DNA of 64,000 nucleotides from Burkholderia sp. PAMC 26561 (GTDB lineage Bacteria; Pseudomonadota; Gammaproteobacteria; Burkholderiales; Burkholderiaceae), in assembly GCF_001557535.2 (NCBI RefSeq), contig NZ_CP014306.1, positions 3,333,022-3,397,021 on the forward strand. The letters are read 5' to 3'. The translations under genes were made by a program, and so were the position numbers. Below are positions 20,199 through 30,066 of the stretch, in pieces. Below the pieces are notes generated by a model. The model worked only from the letters and a program-made list of their open reading frames with translations, had not been told where the DNA came from and made no database searches. Position 1 is the first letter of the stretch. The number at the start of each line of letters is the position of its first letter.

Positions 20199-21674
20199 TC
20201 AGAACTGAAGGCCGGGCGAGACGCTCGCGGGCATGAGCAACTGGGTGCTTTCGACCGACGCCATCGGGTACGAACAATAATCCGCCGCGTAGAACGCGCT
20301 CGGGCGCTGATTGCCCGAGCGGCCGATACCGCCGAACGGCGCCGCTGATGACGCGCCGTTAGTCGGCCGGTTCCAGTTCACGATGCCCGCACGAATGGTC
20401 CGCTGGAAGTGCGTCCACGTGGCGGCGTCATCGGCTAACAAGCCGGCAGATAAACCGTAGGCTGTGTCGTTCGCGCGTTCGATCGCCTGATCGAAAGTGG
20501 CATAGCGCGTGAGTTGCAGCATGGGTCCGAAGTGCTCTTCGTCAGGCACGTTCTGCGCGTTCGTCACGTCGATGATCGCCGGCGTGACATAACCCAGCTC
20601 CTTCGATTGCTGTTTCATTTCGAGGAGCGGCTTGCCGCCCGCTTCGACCAACTGTTTCTGCGCCTGCACGAGCTTCGACGCCGCTCGCGCCGAGATCACG
20701 GCGCCCATGAACGGTTGCGGATCGGCATTGAAGGCGCCGGTCTTGATCTTCGATGTGACATCTATCAGGCGTTGCGTGAAGCGTTGACCGAACGCGTTAT
20801 CGGGGACGAATAAACGGCGTGCGCACGTGCAGCGCTGTCCGGCCGAAAGATATGCCGACTGGATCGTGTGATGCACGGCGGCGTCGATATCTTCGACTTC
20901 GGCCACGACCAACGGATTGTTGCCGCCCATTTCCAGCGCGAGCACGATTTCGGGACGCCCGCCAAATTGCCGATGCAACAATGTTCCGGTATCCGAACTA
21001 CCAGTGAAAAACAAACCATCGATCTGCCGATGATTGGCCAGTGCAATGCCCGTGTCCTTTTCGCCCTGAACGAGATTCAGCACGCCTGAAGGCAAGCCAG
21101 CCTGCGCCCACAAACCTGCGGTAAGCGCGGCGACGGCTGGCGCGAACTCGGACGGCTTGAACACGACCGTGTTCCCTGCGATAAGCGCCGGCACGATATG
21201 CCCGTTCGGCAAATGCCCCGGAAAGTTATACGGCCCGAACACCGCCACGACACCATGCGGACGATGCCGCAAGACCGCGACACCATCGGCCATGTCCTGC
21301 CGCTTTTCGCCGGTTCGCTCGTGGTACGACTTGACCGAGATATCGACTTTTGCGGCCATAGTCGCCACTTCCGTGCGTGCTTCCCACAATGGCTTGCCCG
21401 TTTCATGCCCAATGGTATTGGCGAGCGTTTCCTTGTTCTCGTTCAGCAGCACAGCGAAGCGTCGCGTGATTGCAATGCGTTCGTCGAGCGGCAAGGCGGA
21501 CCACGAAGCAAACGCACGTCGCGCTGAGAGCACGGCGCGGTCAACGTCTTGCGCCGATGCGCTCGCCCCTTCCCACACCACTTCGCCGTTACCTGGATTG
21601 CGCGATGCAAACGGCGTACCGCCGCCATTGTTCCACGCGCCATCGATAAACAATTGAGTCGAAATCGTAGTCAT
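20199..21674 (-). CDS. astD: N-succinylglutamate 5-semialdehyde dehydrogenase
   Basis: This 491-residue NAD-dependent aldehyde dehydrogenase oxidises succinylglutamate semialdehyde to succinylglutamate, the fourth step of the pathway. Visible motifs are the general-base Glu in LALEMGGNNPLV and the nucleophilic Cys in SAGQRCTCARR. Also present are the AstD-typical GPYNFPGHLPNGHIVPALIA and the tail FGGIGRSGNQRPSAFYAADY. It begins 21 bp after aruG ends and is followed 9 bp later by astB. Confidence 0.96.
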   Translation of the reverse strand: MTTISTQLFIDGAWNNGGGTPFASRNPGNGEVVWEGASASAQDVDRAVLSARRAFASWSALPLDERIAITRRFAVLLNENKETLANTIGHETGKPLWEARTEVATMAAKVDISVKSYHERTGEKRQDMADGVAVLRHRPHGVVAVFGPYNFPGHLPNGHIVPALIAGNTVVFKPSEFAPAVAALTAGLWAQAGLPSGVLNLVQGEKDTGIALANHRQIDGLFFTGSSDTGTLLHRQFGGRPEIVLALEMGGNNPLVVAEVEDIDAAVHHTIQSAYLSAGQRCTCARRLFVPDNAFGQRFTQRLIDVTSKIKTGAFNADPQPFMGAVISARAASKLVQAQKQLVEAGGKPLLEMKQQSKELGYVTPAIIDVTNAQNVPDEEHFGPMLQLTRYATFDQAIERANDTAYGLSAGLLADDAATWTHFQRTIRAGIVNWNRPTNGASSAAPFGGIGRSGNQRPSAFYAADYCSYPMASVESTQLLMPASVSPGLQF

Positions 21675-21695
21675 GTTCCTGTCCTTAACTTGCGG

Positions 21696-22733
21696 TCAAC
21701 TTGCGTTCTTCTGGCGCGTTTGCGAGGCCAAGACACGCACCGTATCGCCTGCTTTCACGCGCAACGCCGCGGCTTCGTCTTCGGTCAGCAAGAACGATCC
21801 ATCTTCCGGAATGCCGAAGGTCGCACCGCATCGGAAGTCATCGAGCGATGTATTCGAAACAAGGCTTCGGGCCTCGCCGTTCTCATGACGCTCGCCAACG
21901 CGCACCGTCACCAGCACGCTTTCGCGCACCGTGCGCAAGTCCGCCGTGTGGCATTCGAGGACGGGACCGGCATCGAAGATATCGACGTGATTTTCATAGC
22001 GCAGCCCTTCCGTTTCGAGCATCTTGCGCGCGGGCATGGTGTCGCGATGTGTGAGGCCGACCGCCGCTTGCGCGTCGTCCGGCAGCATCGCGAGATAGAC
22101 CGGATAGCGCGGCATCAGCTCGGCCAGGAACGACTTCTTGCCGTGCGAACTCAGATAGTCCGCTGCGTTGAAATCGATCTGATAGAAATGCGAGCCGACT
22201 GCCTGCCAGAATGGCGAGACGCCGTTTTCATCGAAATGACCGCGCAGTTCAGCGCACAGACGCTCCGGAAAACGCTCGCGAAATTGCGCGATAAACATGA
22301 AGCGCGAACGCGACAGCAAACCACCTACGCCTGCGGTTCTGTATCGCGGGCTCAGGAACAGCGAACAGACTTCGGCATACCCGGTCAGGTCGTGCGAGAT
22401 GTTGAGCAGCGACATCTTGGTCCACACGCCAAGATCGCGGCTTGCATGAACGACCGTCGACACCCGGTAGTTATAGAACGGCTGCTCCAGTCCCACTTCC
22501 GTTTCGATGCCGCACACGCCGGCAATATCGCCGGTCGCCGTGTCTTCCATTGCAAACAGATAGCCGGCTTCGTACGGCGCTGCTTCATTGGCGAGCGTGC
22601 GTCTTGCACGTTCAACGCGTGCCGTCAGCGCATCGCGATCCGGCTTGAAGGTGGTGAGTCCGGGTCCGGTTTCGTGCGCGAGCGCCACCAGCGCGTCGAC
22701 ATCTCCAGGCTGCACGCAGCGGACAACGATCAT
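21696..22733 (-). CDS. aruG: Arginine N-succinyltransferase, second subunit (AruG-like)
   Basis: This 345-residue protein of the AstA family has a GNAT-like N-terminus (MIVVRCVQPGDVDALVALAH). It has conserved blocks such as GLTTFKPDRDALTARVERA, VCSLFLSPRYRTAGVGGLLS and FDENGVSPFWQAVGSHFY. The enzyme transfers succinyl from succinyl-CoA to arginine, the first step. Like Pseudomonas aeruginosa, this genome has two tandem paralogous genes (aruF and aruG) whose products are thought to form a heteromer. The start overlaps the aruF stop by 4 bp. Confidence 0.92.
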   Translation of the reverse strand: MIVVRCVQPGDVDALVALAHETGPGLTTFKPDRDALTARVERARRTLANEAAPYEAGYLFAMEDTATGDIAGVCGIETEVGLEQPFYNYRVSTVVHASRDLGVWTKMSLLNISHDLTGYAEVCSLFLSPRYRTAGVGGLLSRSRFMFIAQFRERFPERLCAELRGHFDENGVSPFWQAVGSHFYQIDFNAADYLSSHGKKSFLAELMPRYPVYLAMLPDDAQAAVGLTHRDTMPARKMLETEGLRYENHVDIFDAGPVLECHTADLRTVRESVLVTVRVGERHENGEARSLVSNTSLDDFRCGATFGIPEDGSFLLTEDEAAALRVKAGDTVRVLASQTRQKNAS

Positions 22734-23785
22734 TGCAACTCTCCCGAAGCTTGATGAAGCGGCACGCAGCGCACCGTGCCGGATGCTTTCACGCTGAGCG
22801 CTTCGCGAATCTCTGCCGACAACGGCGCACCGCCCGCACGCGACGACGGCAGGTTGACCAGCGTGCAGCGAAATGCGTGCGCGCCGCCGGCCGCGACCAG
22901 ATAGGGCGTGCCTGAAACGCCAGCGTCGTCCGAAGAATCGCTCACCGTGCGTACTTCATTTGCGAGCACCGACGCGCTGCGCTCGACCGCGACGGTCAGC
23001 ACCGGACCGGCATCGAAGATATCGACAAAACGATCCGGCTCGAAACCTTCTTCAAGATGGATGTCATACGCGAGCAATGCGCCGTCGTCCGGCTCGCCCA
23101 GCACGCGTTGCGCTTCGGGCGGCAACAGCGGAACATAAAGCGGATAACTGGGCATCACTTCCGCTATGAAGGTCCGGCTCCGGCCGCCGGATTCAAGCTC
23201 GACCTGCTCGAAGTCGCGGCCGAAGAATTTGCGCCCTACCGCCTCCCAGAACGGCGATACACCCGCGTCATCAGTCACGCCGAGCATCAGTGAGAAGACG
23301 TCCTCGGAGAAACGCTTGCGGTTCGCGGCAACGTAAATCATGCGTGCTCGCGAAAGCAGATGCGCAGCGGCATCGTGCGTGCTCTCGCGTATCGACGGAT
23401 CTATATAGAAGCCCGTCAGGCGGCTCTTGCCCGTGAGCTCATGCGACATGGTGAGCGCGTGGATCTTGCGGTTCACCTTGAGTTCACGCGACGCATGGAT
23501 CAGCGCGTCATTGCGAAACGCGTAGAACGGTTCGGAATATCCCGCCGATGCCACGATGCTCGACGTGCCGAGCAACGCACCCGTCGCCGTATCCTCGAGC
23601 ACGAACAGATAAAACTCTTCACCGGGAAACTCGACATCGGCGCGAAACGAATCTTCGGAGAGCGCGACACGTGTCTCGAGAACGCGCCGGTCGCGCGGCA
23701 GCGAATGCAGCACGGGATGCGCGGCATGCGCCATGCGTTCGAGCGCGTCGAGGTCGGCGAGTGTTGCAGGGCGGACGATCAGCAT
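22730..23785 (-). CDS. aruF: Arginine N-succinyltransferase, first subunit (AruF-like)
   Basis: This 351-residue AstA-family protein is paralogous to the adjacent aruG product. It begins MLIVRPATLADLDALERMAH and shares the pattern DDAGVSPFWEAVGRKFFGRD. It forms the first-step enzyme with AruG. The start at 23783-23785 gives an N-terminus aligned with AruG; the frame is open to 23833 but that extension does not look like the family. It is 44 bp downstream of astC and overlaps aruG by 4 bp. Confidence 0.92.
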   Translation of the reverse strand: MLIVRPATLADLDALERMAHAAHPVLHSLPRDRRVLETRVALSEDSFRADVEFPGEEFYLFVLEDTATGALLGTSSIVASAGYSEPFYAFRNDALIHASRELKVNRKIHALTMSHELTGKSRLTGFYIDPSIRESTHDAAAHLLSRARMIYVAANRKRFSEDVFSLMLGVTDDAGVSPFWEAVGRKFFGRDFEQVELESGGRSRTFIAEVMPSYPLYVPLLPPEAQRVLGEPDDGALLAYDIHLEEGFEPDRFVDIFDAGPVLTVAVERSASVLANEVRTVSDSSDDAGVSGTPYLVAAGGAHAFRCTLVNLPSSRAGGAPLSAEIREALSVKASGTVRCVPLHQASGELQ

Positions 23786-23829
23786 CGGCGATTCCGTTGG
23801 GTTGAAAGAGGCCGAAGACAGGCGCACGT

Positions 23830-25041
23830 TCACTGCGCCACGTCGGCGATAGCTTGTTCGATACGCGCGAACCCTTCGTCGAGATCGGCGACCGGCATGA
23901 TCAGCGACGGCGCGAAACGCAGCACGTTCGGTCCGGCGATCAGCATGATCACGCCGCGTTTCGCGGCTGCGGTCAGCACGTCCTTTGCGCGATCCTTGTA
24001 GGCATCGGCAAGTTCGGCGCCGATCAGCAGACCCTTGCCACGGATTTCCTTGAACACTGAAAAACGTTCATCGATACGCTTCAAATGCGCCTTGATGGCA
24101 TCGCTGCGTTGCTGCACGCCTTCGAGCAAGGATGGATTGCTGATCAGCTCGACCACTTTATCCGCGATGGCCGCGCCCAGCGGATTGCCGCCATACGTGG
24201 TGCCATGCACGCCGACCTTGAAATGCGCGGCGATCTTGGTCGTAGTGAGCATTGCGCCGATTGGAAAGCCATTGCCGAGCGCCTTCGCGGTCGTCAGGAT
24301 GTCCGGCGTCACGCCATAGCCCATGTACGCGTAGAACGTGCCGGTGCGGCCCACGCCCGTTTGTACCTCATCAAAAATCAGCAGTGCGCCGTGTTGATCG
24401 CAGGCGTCGCGAAGACCCTGGAGGAACGCGGGGTCGGCAGGCAACACGCCGCCTTCGCCCTGGACCGGTTCGACGATCACCGCGCAGGTTTGCGGACCGA
24501 TCGCGGCACGCGCCGCCGCAAGATCGTTATAGGGCAGATGGGTGATGCCTTGCGGCGTCGGGCCGAAACCTTCGGCGTACTTCGGCTGACCGCCGACGCT
24601 GACCGTGAACAGTGTGCGGCCGTGGAACGATTGGGTGAACGAGATGATTTCGACTTTCTGCGGACCACTGTTGTCGATCGCGTAACGGCGCGCGAGTTTG
24701 AGCGCGGCTTCGTTCGCTTCGGCGCCGGAGTTCGCGAAGAAGGCGCGATCGGCGAAGGTGAGATCCGTGAGGCGGGTGGCGAGGCGAAGAACAGGTTCGT
24801 TGGTATATCCGTTGCCGATATGCCAGAGTTTCTGGCCCTGGTCGTGGAGGACCTTAAGCAATTCCGGGTGCGCGTGACCCAGCGCCGTCACCGCGATACC
24901 GCCTGCAAAATCAATGTAGTTGCGGCCTTCCGTGTCCCAAACACGCGAACCGAGTCCGCGGTCCGGCACGAAATTCGCGGGCGAGAACAAAGGCACCATT
25001 ACTTCATCGAAGGTACCGCGTGTCACATTCAGATCGGTCAT
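23830..25041 (-). CDS. astC: Succinylornithine transaminase / acetylornithine aminotransferase
   Basis: This 403-residue class III PLP aminotransferase performs the third step (succinylornithine to succinylglutamate semialdehyde) and probably can also use acetylornithine. Key regions are [52 protein letters not shown] and the PLP Lys in [15 protein letters not shown]. The start at 25039-25041 ([13 protein letters not shown]) has AAGGAGCGATTC immediately upstream. It is the first metabolic gene after the argR-type activator, 106 bp downstream, where a promoter or activator site is likely. Confidence 0.94.
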   Translation of the reverse strand: MTDLNVTRGTFDEVMVPLFSPANFVPDRGLGSRVWDTEGRNYIDFAGGIAVTALGHAHPELLKVLHDQGQKLWHIGNGYTNEPVLRLATRLTDLTFADRAFFANSGAEANEAALKLARRYAIDNSGPQKVEIISFTQSFHGRTLFTVSVGGQPKYAEGFGPTPQGITHLPYNDLAAARAAIGPQTCAVIVEPVQGEGGVLPADPAFLQGLRDACDQHGALLIFDEVQTGVGRTGTFYAYMGYGVTPDILTTAKALGNGFPIGAMLTTTKIAAHFKVGVHGTTYGGNPLGAAIADKVVELISNPSLLEGVQQRSDAIKAHLKRIDERFSVFKEIRGKGLLIGAELADAYKDRAKDVLTAAAKRGVIMLIAGPNVLRFAPSLIMPVADLDEGFARIEQAIADVAQ

Positions 25042-25147
25042 GAATCGCTCCTTGGGCGGGATTTGCTGATCAGACCGATCGTAGCCCGCGGCGCAGTTCG
25101 CGTCTTGCGTGAACGCGACACGGTTCCACGGACATTTCAGCGCGCCA

Positions 25148-26128
25148 TCAATTGGCGTTACGCTCGATCCAGTTGCGCCGCTCCTCGCGGGGCGTGACGC
25201 CGAATCTTTCGCGATACGCATTGGAGAAATGCGCCGCCGATGCAAACCCGCAAGCCAGGCTGATCTGCACGACCGACTGGCTGCTTCGTTGCAACTGGGT
25301 CCGCGCCTTGATCAGGCGGAGGTTGAGGTAATACTTCGCCGGCATTGCACCGAGATACTGTTTGAACAGGCGCTCCAACTGCCGCCGCGAGATGCCGACG
25401 AGCGCGGCGATTTCATCGCTGGCGAGTGGCTCTTCAATGTTGGCTTCCATCAGTTGCAATGCATCGTTCAAACGCGGATGGCGCTCGCCCGGAGCGGTCA
25501 CGTATGGAATGCGCTGGCGTTCGTCGCCGGAACGCAACGCGGTTACGCCAAGCGCGTCGGCGATGCGCTCCACGAGTTCGCGGTTATGGTGACGCGCGAT
25601 CATCGCAAGCATGAAATCGGCCGTGGCCTGGCCGCCGCAACATGTGGCGCGGTCGCGATCGGTTTCGAAAATCTGCTGCGAAACTATGCAGCTTTCGAAC
25701 TGTTCCGTGAACTGTTGCGCCATGTCCCAGTTCACGGCGACACGGTAACCATCGAGCAGTCCCGCCGATGCCAGCCACCACGCGCCATGATGAATGCCGC
25801 TGACAAGCGGGGTGCTGGACACGACGCGAGTGAGCGACTGAAGAAACGCGCGTTGTCCGCCAAGCGGGTGCAACCCTTCGCTCAGCACGATCAGCCAGTC
25901 GCATTCAATGTCAGCGCCGAATGCGGCCTGCGCCTTCAATGTTGCGCCGCCGCCAAGCATGACATCGCGGCCATCGGGAGAAACGGTTTGCCACGCATAC
26001 AGCGCATTGCCATCAATTTCATTTGCGAGCCGCAATGTATCGATGACCGGTCCCACACCGCTCATCGAACATGGAGCGATCAGCGCGATGACCACCCGCA
26101 ACGGCTGCGGCCCGACTACTGCCGGCAC
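25148..26128 (-). CDS. argR: GlxA-like AraC-family activator, ArgR type
   Basis: The protein has 326 residues. The N-terminal ~190 form a DJ-1/PfpI-like amidotransferase-fold domain. The C-terminal ~100 form an AraC double helix-turn-helix ([20 protein letters not shown], then [20 protein letters not shown]). This is the architecture of Pseudomonas ArgR, which activates the aot and aru genes in response to arginine. Its position between the ABC ATPase gene and astC matches that role. The likely start is a GTG at 26126-26128, one base after the ATPase stop, implying translational coupling. Confidence 0.88.
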   Translation of the reverse strand: MPAVVGPQPLRVVIALIAPCSMSGVGPVIDTLRLANEIDGNALYAWQTVSPDGRDVMLGGGATLKAQAAFGADIECDWLIVLSEGLHPLGGQRAFLQSLTRVVSSTPLVSGIHHGAWWLASAGLLDGYRVAVNWDMAQQFTEQFESCIVSQQIFETDRDRATCCGGQATADFMLAMIARHHNRELVERIADALGVTALRSGDERQRIPYVTAPGERHPRLNDALQLMEANIEEPLASDEIAALVGISRRQLERLFKQYLGAMPAKYYLNLRLIKARTQLQRSSQSVVQISLACGFASAAHFSNAYRERFGVTPREERRNWIERNAN

Positions 26129-26129
26129 G

Positions 26130-26945
26130 TTACTTGAGGCTGCCGGACAGGAATTGGCGCAGCCGTTCGCTGTTCGGCCGGCTCAGGACTTCGGCGGGCG
26201 CGCCCTCTTCTTCCGTGCGTCCCTGGTGCAGAAACATCACATGATTCGACACGTTGCGCGCGAAGCCCATTTCGTGCGTGACGACGATCATCGTGCGGCC
26301 TTCTTCCGCCAGCTTCTGCATCACCTTCAGCACTTCGCCGACGAGTTCCGGATCGAGCGCGGACGTGGGTTCGTCGAAGAGCATCACGTCCGGATGCATG
26401 GCGAGCGCGCGCGCAATCGCGACGCGCTGCTGCTGGCCGCCCGACAAATGCGACGGATATTGCTTCTCGACCTTCGGCGCGAGCCCGACTTTCTCGAGAC
26501 ACTCGCGCGCGCGTTCGCTGGCCTCTTTCTTCGATAAACCCAGCACGTGCATGGGCGCTTCCATGACGTTTTCAATCGACGTCATGTGCGCCCACAAATT
26601 GAAATGCTGGAACACCATCGCGAGTTTCGTGCGCACGCGCTGAAGCTGCTTGTGGTCGGCGACTTCGAGGTTGCCGCGGCTATCTGTTTTGGTTCGCACC
26701 GGTTCGCCGTCGACGATGATGTCGCCCGCGTTCGGCCGCTCGAGGAAATTGATGCATCGCAGGAAGGTACTTTTGCCCGAGCCGCTCGACCCGATGATGC
26801 TGATCACGTCGCCGGCGTTGGCGGCGAGGGAGACACCCTTGAGCACTTCGTTATCGCCGAAACGCTTGTGGATGTCGCGGGCGACGAGTTTGACCGCGGC
26901 GTTTTTCGCGGCGGCCGATGCTGCGGTTTGTGCGGATGTGTCCAA
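26130..26945 (-). CDS. aotP: Polar amino acid ABC transporter ATPase (HisP/AotP type)
   Basis: This 271-residue ATPase contains Walker [11 protein letters not shown], the signature [15 protein letters not shown] and Walker [15 protein letters not shown]. It is most like HisP/AotP, which powers uptake of arginine, ornithine or histidine. About 20 extra Ala-rich residues precede the core. In Pseudomonas, aotJQM(O)P-argR are contiguous. Here the ATPase and argR are adjacent, but the gene upstream is an unrelated short gene and no binding protein or permease genes are in the window. The transporter partners must be encoded elsewhere. Confidence 0.9.
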   Translation of the reverse strand: MDTSAQTAASAAAKNAAVKLVARDIHKRFGDNEVLKGVSLAANAGDVISIIGSSGSGKSTFLRCINFLERPNAGDIIVDGEPVRTKTDSRGNLEVADHKQLQRVRTKLAMVFQHFNLWAHMTSIENVMEAPMHVLGLSKKEASERARECLEKVGLAPKVEKQYPSHLSGGQQQRVAIARALAMHPDVMLFDEPTSALDPELVGEVLKVMQKLAEEGRTMIVVTHEMGFARNVSNHVMFLHQGRTEEEGAPAEVLSRPNSERLRQFLSGSLK

Positions 26946-27083
26946 CGCATTCTCCCCGGAGGATGAGTCTGAAGGGTCCGATCGATTCGATCATGGCTGC
27001 GGATTCTACCGAAACCGGCCGGCGCACTGGCATTGGGGCAAACGCCCTCGCCTGTCGCGCGGCCGGAATGCATCAACGATTCG

Positions 27084-27509
27084 TCAGTCTTTTTCAGGCT
27101 CGGCGGGAAGTACCGCGCGCACTTGCTGGGCCACGCGGCCGTTGGCGAGCGCAATGTCGGGGCTGCTTTGAAGCATCGGCAAGTACTGGACGTCGAAGGC
27201 GGCGTTGCGGTTCTTTGCGCCGAACATCCGTGTCACGGCGTGCGCCATGTCGATGCGTGCGTCGGGCGTGGCGTCGGTGTCGTCGATCACGTCATCGAGC
27301 GCTGCGATCAGTGTCGACAAAGGCCCGAGCCATTTGAAAGCGCTGCCGTTGATCACGATCTGCAGGAACTCGGCCGGTGTGACTGCGCCGAATTCGGCTT
27401 CGTGCCGGGCGCGCAGTTCGTCGAGGAGACTGCGGTGCAGGGCCAGTAGCGGATGGCGTACATCTTTAAGGAAAGCGGTCGCTACGGAGTCGGTCAATCT
27501 GGCGGTCAT
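27084..27509 (-). CDS. Hypothetical protein, 141 residues
   Basis: I do not recognise a family. The protein is soluble-looking and mostly helical. It has an N-terminal RHPLLALHRSLLDELRARHE, a central KWLGPLSTLIAALDDVIDDT and an acidic C-terminal end (LPAEPEKD). It has a good length and start (MTARLTDSVATAFLKDV) and lies on the same strand as the arginine ABC ATPase gene, 138 bp upstream of it. That gap is wide enough for an independent promoter. Function unknown. Confidence 0.7.
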   Translation of the reverse strand: MTARLTDSVATAFLKDVRHPLLALHRSLLDELRARHEAEFGAVTPAEFLQIVINGSAFKWLGPLSTLIAALDDVIDDTDATPDARIDMAHAVTRMFGAKNRNAAFDVQYLPMLQSSPDIALANGRVAQQVRAVLPAEPEKD

Positions 27510-27546
27510 GGGCGGGGTTCCGAAATTGGAGTTCGATGCCCAAAGC

Positions 27547-28434
27547 CTACACCGTCACCAGTGTCCGTCCCGCATAACGAATAAAATCCGGCGCGCAAAG
27601 CGGTTCGGAAAAAAGCCAGCCCTGCCCGAACTGCGCGCCGCGCGCATGCAGATAACACGCCTGTTCTTCGCGCTCGATCCCCTCGGCCACGACCTGCACG
27701 CCAAGCGTTTGCGCCATGTCCACGATATGCGACGCCACGCTGCTGGACGCTGCGTCCTGGCCGACGGTATCGACGAAAGACTTGTCGATCTTAAGCGCGT
27801 CGACCTGGAAATTCTGCAAGTGCGACAGGCTGGAATACCCCGTGCCGAAATCATCGATATACACCGGATGTCCGGCATCGCGAAACGCCTGGATGACTTC
27901 CTTGGCGGCTTCGGCGTCGAGGAAACAGCGCTCGGTCGCTTCGATCCGGACCTGTCGCGGCGAAATCCCCGCGTGAGCCAGCGCGGGCGTCAGACGATCG
28001 AGAAAGCGCCGCGTGACGAGATCGGGCGCGCTCAGGTTGATCGACACATACATCTCGCTGTAACGCTGCAGGAATTCGCCGAGTTCGAACAGGATGGTGT
28101 CGAACACCTGGTCGGTGATCGCCTGGATCAGCCCGCGATTCTCGGCGAGCGGAATGAAGTGGTCGGGACGCACGATGCGGTTGTTCTGCTTCCATCGCAC
28201 GAGCGCTTCGGCGCCGATGCATTGCCGTGTATCGAGATCGACTATCGGCTGATACGCCACAATGAACTGATGCCGGCGCACGGCGTCGCTGAGCTGCCCG
28301 AGCGGCGAGAGACGCCGGACCATCAGGAGGCCGAGCCATGCGGAAACAGCCAGGCCGCCCGCCAGTCCCGCGAAGAGCCAGTTCCAGGGACGAGTGCGCA
28401 GACGCGTGGTGCCGGCGAAATTGAAAGTGTTCAT
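27547..28434 (-). CDS. EAL-domain cyclic-di-GMP phosphodiesterase, membrane anchored
   Basis: The protein has 295 residues: one N-terminal transmembrane helix (about residues 19-39) and then an EAL domain. Catalytic features look intact: GAEALVRW (EAL), the Asn in YVSINLSAPDL, Glu in EATERCFLD, DDFGTGYSSL, the Lys in ALKIDKSF, and AEGIE. It should hydrolyse c-di-GMP to pGpG in the cytosol. Many Burkholderia EAL proteins carry a periplasmic CSS-motif sensor between two helices. Here only the second helix remains, so the protein is either a naturally short form or N-terminally truncated. Confidence 0.9.
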   Translation of the reverse strand: MNTFNFAGTTRLRTRPWNWLFAGLAGGLAVSAWLGLLMVRRLSPLGQLSDAVRRHQFIVAYQPIVDLDTRQCIGAEALVRWKQNNRIVRPDHFIPLAENRGLIQAITDQVFDTILFELGEFLQRYSEMYVSINLSAPDLVTRRFLDRLTPALAHAGISPRQVRIEATERCFLDAEAAKEVIQAFRDAGHPVYIDDFGTGYSSLSHLQNFQVDALKIDKSFVDTVGQDAASSSVASHIVDMAQTLGVQVVAEGIEREEQACYLHARGAQFGQGWLFSEPLCAPDFIRYAGRTLVTV

Positions 28435-28872
28435 CGTGCGCGATTCTTCATGTCCGTCATGTCTCTCACGTGCCTCATGTACCTTTCGGTTCTTTTATGT
28501 CAGACGGAGTTGGCGCCCAGGGCGTCTTGCCGAGGCGATGGGATGAAACATTTGCGCTGAATGTGCAAGCTTGCGGCGTGTTCATGCCGTGCGGCAATTC
28601 ACGTGCGCGTCACGCGGGCCTTCGCGCGCGACCGGATACCTTGCGATGAACTTGCAAACGACCCAGTGTAGCGGTCACGCATGCTTTGCTTCAATGCTTC
28701 TTCTATGACGAAATGCGCTCTTTGGTGGGCTGGCGCACGCCGGCTTCCATACTTTTGCCGCGCCGGTGTGCAGGTGTCTGGTAAATGGCGGATAAGGCAG
28801 GGAGTCGTGAGAAAATCGGGCATGTGTTTCATCGCTTACCGCTCCCTCACGCTCAACTCAAGGAGGCAATCA
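28435..28872. other. Gap without a recognised gene
   Basis: This 438-bp stretch lies between the divergent EAL and GNAT genes. It should hold the promoters of both. A short run of TCATGT-like repeats lies at about 28448-28480. I see no convincing coding frame, RNA gene or strong hairpin in it, and no remnant of a CSS sensor domain for the EAL protein. Confidence 0.5.
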
Positions 28873-29418
28873 ATGGCACTGGACGACGCCCGCGCTTTCA
28901 CCATCCGCGACGCAACCGCCGATGACTTCGACGCGATCACGCGCATCTATGCGCATTACGTGTTGCACGCGCTCGCCACCTTCGAGGAAACGCCGCCCGA
29001 CGCGAACGACATGCGCACGCGGCACGCATCCATCACGAATGCGGGCTTGCCTTACCTGGTTGCGCAACTGCAGGGCGAAGTGGTCGGTTATACCTACGCG
29101 ACGGCGTATCGGCCGCGCTCGGCTTACCGGCATACCATCGAAGATTCGGTGTATATCGCCGATGGTTACGGTGGCCAGGGACTCGGTCTCGCGCTAGTGA
29201 CTGCGCTGATCGAACGATGCGAGGCCGGCCCGTGGCGGCAGATGGTGGCCGTGATCGGCAACAGCGGTAACGCGGGTTCAATCGCGCTGCACACGCGGCT
29301 CGGCTTTGAACATGTCGGCGTGTTGCGCAAGGCCGGCTACAAGCATGGCCAATGGGTCGATACCGTCCTCATGCAACGTTCGCTCGGCGAGGACAAGCCC
29401 CTGCTCCCTTCTCGATAA
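28873..29418 (+). CDS. GNAT acetyltransferase, phosphinothricin acetyltransferase-like
   Basis: This 181-residue GNAT protein has the Pat/YncA pattern: ATFEETPPDANDMRTR, GYTYATAYRPRSAYRHTIED, and VYIADGYGGQGLGLAL (acetyl-CoA pyrophosphate loop). It ends with HTRLGFEHVGVLRKAGYKHG. Relatives acetylate methionine sulfoximine, phosphinothricin or related amines. A perfect AGGAGG (28861-28866) lies 6 nt before the ATG, which fixes the start; the frame is open farther upstream without support. Confidence 0.9.
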   Translation: MALDDARAFTIRDATADDFDAITRIYAHYVLHALATFEETPPDANDMRTRHASITNAGLPYLVAQLQGEVVGYTYATAYRPRSAYRHTIEDSVYIADGYGGQGLGLALVTALIERCEAGPWRQMVAVIGNSGNAGSIALHTRLGFEHVGVLRKAGYKHGQWVDTVLMQRSLGEDKPLLPSR

Positions 29419-29472
29419 ACACGAAATCGGCCGCTTTACCCGCAATCAAATTTTTCTCAGCCCGAGCTTTAT

Positions 29473-30066
29473 TTGCCCACTTACACGCTTGCTGCCGCCG
29501 TCACCGCCGAGATCGACATTCGCAAGAGCCGTTTCATCGCGCTGGCGCTGCCGGTTGCCGACCGCGCCGCCGCGATGCTCGAACTCGACGCACTGCGTGC
29601 GCAGCACCCCGCCGCCACGCACGTTTGCTGGGCGTTGCTGGCGGGCGGCGAATCGGGCATGTCCGACGACGGCGAACCGTCCGGCACGGCCGGCCGCCCG
29701 ATCCTCGAAGTCCTGCGCCATCACGAGGTGGACGGCGTGCTGGCGGCGGTCGTGCGTTATTACGGCGGCATCAAGCTCGGCGCGGGCGGACTCGTGCGCG
29801 CGTACACGGACGCCATCGCGACCGCCATGCAGCTCGCCGAGCGCATAGAACGCGTGGCGCTCGGGCTGCTCGAAGTAGAAGTCGATTACGCCGATGAAGC
29901 CCGCGTTCGCCGATGGGTCGAACAGGAAGGCCATGAACTCGCCGAACCCGGCTACGGCATGACGGTCAGCCTGTCGATCCAGATGCCGCTCGCTGTTCGC
30001 GACGCCGCCGCCGACTCCATCCGCGACCTGACGCACGGGCGCGCGGTCATCGCAAAGACGCCATGA
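29473..30066 (+). CDS. IMPACT / YigZ family protein
   Basis: This 197-residue protein has the UPF0029/IMPACT domain: EIDIRKSRFIALALPV, then CWALLAGGESGMSDDGEPSG and VVRYYGGIKLGAGGLVRAY. A C-terminal DUF1949-like part follows. The family links to translation control in eukaryotes; the bacterial role is unclear. The start appears to be TTG at 29473 (family N-terminus TYTLAAAVTAE), with a poor ribosome binding site. The stop overlaps the next gene start by 4 bp (ATGA), so it is coupled to the ferredoxin. Confidence 0.87.
   Translation: MPTYTLAAAVTAEIDIRKSRFIALALPVADRAAAMLELDALRAQHPAATHVCWALLAGGESGMSDDGEPSGTAGRPILEVLRHHEVDGVLAAVVRYYGGIKLGAGGLVRAYTDAIATAMQLAERIERVALGLLEVEVDYADEARVRRWVEQEGHELAEPGYGMTVSLSIQMPLAVRDAAADSIRDLTHGRAVIAKTP

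Noticed and set aside
18973..20348. Long plus-strand frames opposite astB, up to about 400 codons
   Set aside because: Shadow of the arginine pathway gene; composition and lack of motifs argue against coding.
28448..28480. Three TCATGT-like repeats as a possible array
   Set aside because: Too short and irregular to be more than chance in a promoter region.
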